Shown piece after piece: positions 61,519 to 64,000 of a stretch of DNA of 64,000 nucleotides. Each line of letters begins with the position of its first letter. Within the stretch, counting starts at the first letter, position 1. Origin of the DNA: JAKQHY01 sp034429475 (lineage in GTDB: Bacteria; Chloroflexota; Anaerolineae; B4-G1; SLSP01); the NCBI GenBank assembly GCA_034429475.1, contig DAOUGD010000096.1, positions 4,797 to 68,796 on the forward strand. The letters are read 5' to 3'. The position numbers and the translations under genes are program-made. The notes under the pieces were generated by a model. It was not told where the DNA came from. It saw nothing but the letters and a program-made list of their open reading frames with translations, and made no database searches.

Positions 61519-62682
61519 ATGGATTTCCTCAACAAATTCCGAGAACGCAGTCAGACACCAATGGTGAGGTTTCTTTCCTTAATTGCTCGTGTGCTGTTGG
61601 CTGTTGCTATTCCGGCGATTGCCTTTTACGTACTCTACCTGGGGTTTCTCTTTCTACGCGACAGCGAAGCGTCGCGAGGCACGATTGCCCTGGTAGCTAT
61701 CGTTTGGGGAGTCGGTGGAGTTGCCATTTTGTTCTGGATTTTCAACAGCTTTGTCGAACGGATGCCAACTGCGTGGACAGCCCGGCTTCAGCCGTTTGTC
61801 TTTGTGGGACCGGCGATAGCTATCCTGACCTGGTATCTGACCTTACCTGCCTTACGCACGTTCTGGATCAGTTGTTTTGACCGCAATGGCCCCCCAGCGG
61901 GGTTGTCGTTTGTTGAACAAATTTCCAGTAATAGTTTTGTAGGCCTGGATAACTATGTGGCCGTTTTCACCGAACGGTTGATGCTAGAAGCGTTCCGCAA
62001 TAATATCATGTGGGTTGTCTTTGGCAGCACACTTTCAGTGGCCTTTGGTTTGGTTTTTGCTGTACTGGCTGACCGCAGCAGCTATGAAAAGATAGCGAAA
62101 TCGCTTATCTTTTTACCGATGGCAATTTCCTTTGTGGGGGCCAGCATCATCTGGAACTTTATCTATGAATATCGGCCAGCCGGTCAGCCGCAAGTTGGCT
62201 TGCTAAATTCTATCGTCGCATCTTTCGGAGGTGTACCGAGGGCCTGGCCGCAGTGGGTCGAAATCATTCCATGGAACAATCTCTTTCTAATCGTCATTGT
62301 CATTTGGCTGCAAGCTGGTTTTGCTATGGTTTTGTTTTCAGCCGCGCTAAAAGGCATTCCAGAGGAATTAATAGAAGCGGGTCGCATAGACGGGGCTAAT
62401 GAGATCCAGATATTTTTCAATATCATGATCCCTTACATTCAAGGAACGATTATCACCGTGTGGACAACGATCATCATTTTCACCCTGAAGATATTCGACG
62501 TGGTCTGGGTCATGACTGGTGGGCAGTTTGGCACCCACGTGATTGCCACACAGTTCTACCGGCAATCATTTACAGCCGGTAATAAAGGCTTTGGTTCCGC
62601 GATTGCCATTGTATTGCTCATTACGGTGATTCCAGTCATGATTTATAACCTGAGGCAATTTGGGAAACAGGAGGCATTCTAA
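61519..62682 (+). CDS. sugar ABC transporter permease 1 (MalF/AglF type)
   Basis: 387 residues, about eight TM helices. The EAA-loop that contacts the ATPase is ELIEAGRIDGANEIQIFFNIMIP (read in parts). A long N-terminal part with FLFLRDSEASRGTIALVAIVWG precedes the core. AAGGAG before ATG 61519. The next permease gene starts 2 bp after the stop. A truncated paralogue is at 51536-51742. Confidence 0.95.
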   Translation: MDFLNKFRERSQTPMVRFLSLIARVLLAVAIPAIAFYVLYLGFLFLRDSEASRGTIALVAIVWGVGGVAILFWIFNSFVERMPTAWTARLQPFVFVGPAIAILTWYLTLPALRTFWISCFDRNGPPAGLSFVEQISSNSFVGLDNYVAVFTERLMLEAFRNNIMWVVFGSTLSVAFGLVFAVLADRSSYEKIAKSLIFLPMAISFVGASIIWNFIYEYRPAGQPQVGLLNSIVASFGGVPRAWPQWVEIIPWNNLFLIVIVIWLQAGFAMVLFSAALKGIPEELIEAGRIDGANEIQIFFNIMIPYIQGTIITVWTTIIIFTLKIFDVVWVMTGGQFGTHVIATQFYRQSFTAGNKGFGSAIAIVLLITVIPVMIYNLRQFGKQEAF

Positions 62683-62683
62683 A

Positions 62684-63787
62684 ATGAGTGGCACAACCAG
62701 AAAACGTTTTGGTAAATTTGTTGTAAACTTTTCCCTATTTCTGCTTATCCTCATTTGGACTGTTCCCACCTTAGGTATTCTCGTGTCTTCTTTCCGCCAT
62801 CGGGATGCAATTGCTACTTCTGGTTGGTGGAATGTACTTCCACATCGAGAATGGCAGCCTGTAAGAGAGATTGATCCAAAGGCTGAAGGCTTTGACCCCG
62901 ATAGTGTTATGGAAATTGAAGGTGCTACCGGTACATTTGAAGAATTTCGAGAGGGTATCGAATCACCCGACGGAAAACATCGCATTACATGGATTGGTAA
63001 CAAGCGTATCGGCCGGGTCGAGGTTCAAGAACAGGTATGGACGGTAGATTGGAATTTTTCACTGGATAACTATAAACAGGTTTGGGGTGGTCAAGATTTC
63101 GAGTTCACCAAAGCCGATGGCACTGTGGAAATCGTCCCTGGTGATGACATGTCCCGAGCGTTTTTGAACAGCCTGGCTGTTGCAATTCCATCTACCGTGA
63201 TTCCGATCTTGATTGCAGCATTTGCTGCCTATGGTTTTGCCTGGATGCGTTTTCCCGGGCGGCGGGGAATGTTTACGATGATCGTGGCCTTGCTCGCTAT
63301 CCCTCTCCAGATTGCCCTGGTTCCCATCTTAAGAGACTATAAAACCCTAGAACTGAATGGCACATTTCTAGCGATATGGCTGGCCCATACCGGCTTCGGC
63401 CTGTCATTGGCCACATATCTGCTTTACAACTTCATCAGCGGGTTGCCGCGGGAGATGTTGGAATCGGCCTTCATTGATGGCGCTTCGCACTTCACCGTAT
63501 TCACCTGGCTTATTTTGCCTTTGTCGGTACCGGCACTGGCATCCTTTGCAATTTTCCAGTTCCTATGGGTTTGGAATGACTATCTGGTGGCGTTGGTTTT
63601 CTTGGGCGGCAACCCGGAGTTTGAACTGGTGACACAACGGATGGCCGCCATCGTCGGTGCCCGGGGCCAGGATTGGCATTTGTTGACAGCCGGCGCTTTC
63701 ATTTCGATGGCTCTGCCGTTGCTGGTCTTCTTTTTGTTGCAACGATTCTTCGTGCGCGGCCTCCTGGCCGGTTCGATAAAAGGTTAA
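62684..63787 (+). CDS. sugar ABC transporter permease 2 (MalG/AglG type)
   Basis: 367 residues. Six TM core with EAA loop EMLESAFIDGASHFTVFTWLILP (read in parts); a large extracytoplasmic insertion (about residues 45-140) follows TM1 (REGIESPDGKHRITWIGNKR). AGGAGG lies 10 bases before ATG 62684. A truncated paralogue is at 50838-51535. Confidence 0.95.
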   Translation: MSGTTRKRFGKFVVNFSLFLLILIWTVPTLGILVSSFRHRDAIATSGWWNVLPHREWQPVREIDPKAEGFDPDSVMEIEGATGTFEEFREGIESPDGKHRITWIGNKRIGRVEVQEQVWTVDWNFSLDNYKQVWGGQDFEFTKADGTVEIVPGDDMSRAFLNSLAVAIPSTVIPILIAAFAAYGFAWMRFPGRRGMFTMIVALLAIPLQIALVPILRDYKTLELNGTFLAIWLAHTGFGLSLATYLLYNFISGLPREMLESAFIDGASHFTVFTWLILPLSVPALASFAIFQFLWVWNDYLVALVFLGGNPEFELVTQRMAAIVGARGQDWHLLTAGAFISMALPLLVFFLLQRFFVRGLLAGSIKG

Positions 63788-63809
63788 TGAGGCGAATTTC
63801 CCTTCTTAA

Positions 63810-63944
63810 AAGCCGACCTGGGCGGCTCCGCCGCATTTCTACCGCTGCGATACGGTAATGGCGCTGTACCTGGGGGATGACACCGCCGTGATGGAGACGC
63901 TGGCAATGTCGTGTGGCACGCCGGTTGCCGAAATATCGCCATAG
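63810..63944 (+). pseudogene. fragment of a paralogue of the 55-57 kb lipoprotein
   Basis: 45-codon segment PTWAAPPHFYRCDTVMALYLG, GDDTAVMETLAMSCGTPVAEISP, closely matching WVTPPHFYRCGVMMALYLG and VAEIRPP of the lipoprotein at 54943 (bases about 56115-56250). There is no start codon or ribosome site; an in-frame stop lies directly upstream (63807). Confidence 0.82.
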
Positions 63945-63979
63945 CTTCGCCCCCTCATCACACTCCAACAGGGTGTTTT

Positions 63980-64000
63980 CGCGGGCAAGATCTGCCCGCG
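63980..64000. repeat. short GC-rich inverted repeat at window end
   Basis: CGCGGGCA and its complement around a 5-base loop; it is cut by the edge of the window, so a following T run cannot be judged. Confidence 0.5.

Overview
The window looks like a chromosomal segment of a GC-rich, free-living heterotrophic bacterium, most probably a Chloroflexota member (Anaerolineae or Caldilineae type). This rests on gene content and style: lipoproteins with Thr/Pro-rich linkers, a TGS-uridine kinase fusion, a KaiC-like ATPase, cydAB, many ABC/LacI/GH genes, and very many short tandem and inverted repeats between genes. No rRNA, tRNA or CRISPR array was recognised, so the taxonomy is inference.

Layout. 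1-3.4 kb (minus): a Tat-exported acetoacetate-decarboxylase-like lipoprotein cut by the window edge, a frameshifted MFS gene and an aldo/keto reductase. 3.6-13.4 kb: compact housekeeping genes, namely PIN-TRAM protein, cysS, RlmB-type methyltransferase, GNAT, parvulin lipoprotein, KaiC-like ATPase, rsmI, manA and SseB-like. 13.4-24 kb: a receiver-kinase hybrid, a zinc-ribbon/TPR/beta-propeller protein, a TGS-uridine kinase divergent from a Cys-rich protein, a glycosidase-like protein and a SWIM-SNF2 helicase. 24-31 kb (minus): cydAB, rubredoxin, an HD phosphohydrolase and an amidohydrolase-CYTH fusion.

31-50.7 kb is a carbohydrate-use region. A minus-strand cluster encodes an MFS importer, GH43-like enzyme, APH-like kinase, polysaccharide-lyase-like enzyme, GNAT, GH4 glycosidase and 2H phosphoesterase. 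A plus-strand pair encodes GH43 xylosidase and GH51 arabinofuranosidase. A GH94 phosphorylase, a sensor kinase and a membrane glycosyltransferase follow. The inferred joint role is use of plant-type oligosaccharides.

50.7-64 kb is rearranged. It holds a decayed sugar ABC operon (SBP, permease 1, permease 2) on the minus strand, a nonsense-interrupted lipoprotein gene, a threonine synthase fragment joined to a broken IS1-like transposase, and then a LacI regulator with a consensus promoter and two abutting operators, followed by an intact paralogous ABC operon and a fragment of a lipoprotein paralogue.

The least explained signal is a family of intergenic repeats. One class has hairpins whose arms are each about three 8-9 bp units of varied sequence. 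A second class is heptamer arrays whose units change stepwise. A conserved leader of about 46 bp precedes several hairpins, and some repeats supply ribosome-binding sites or C-terminal codons to neighbouring genes.
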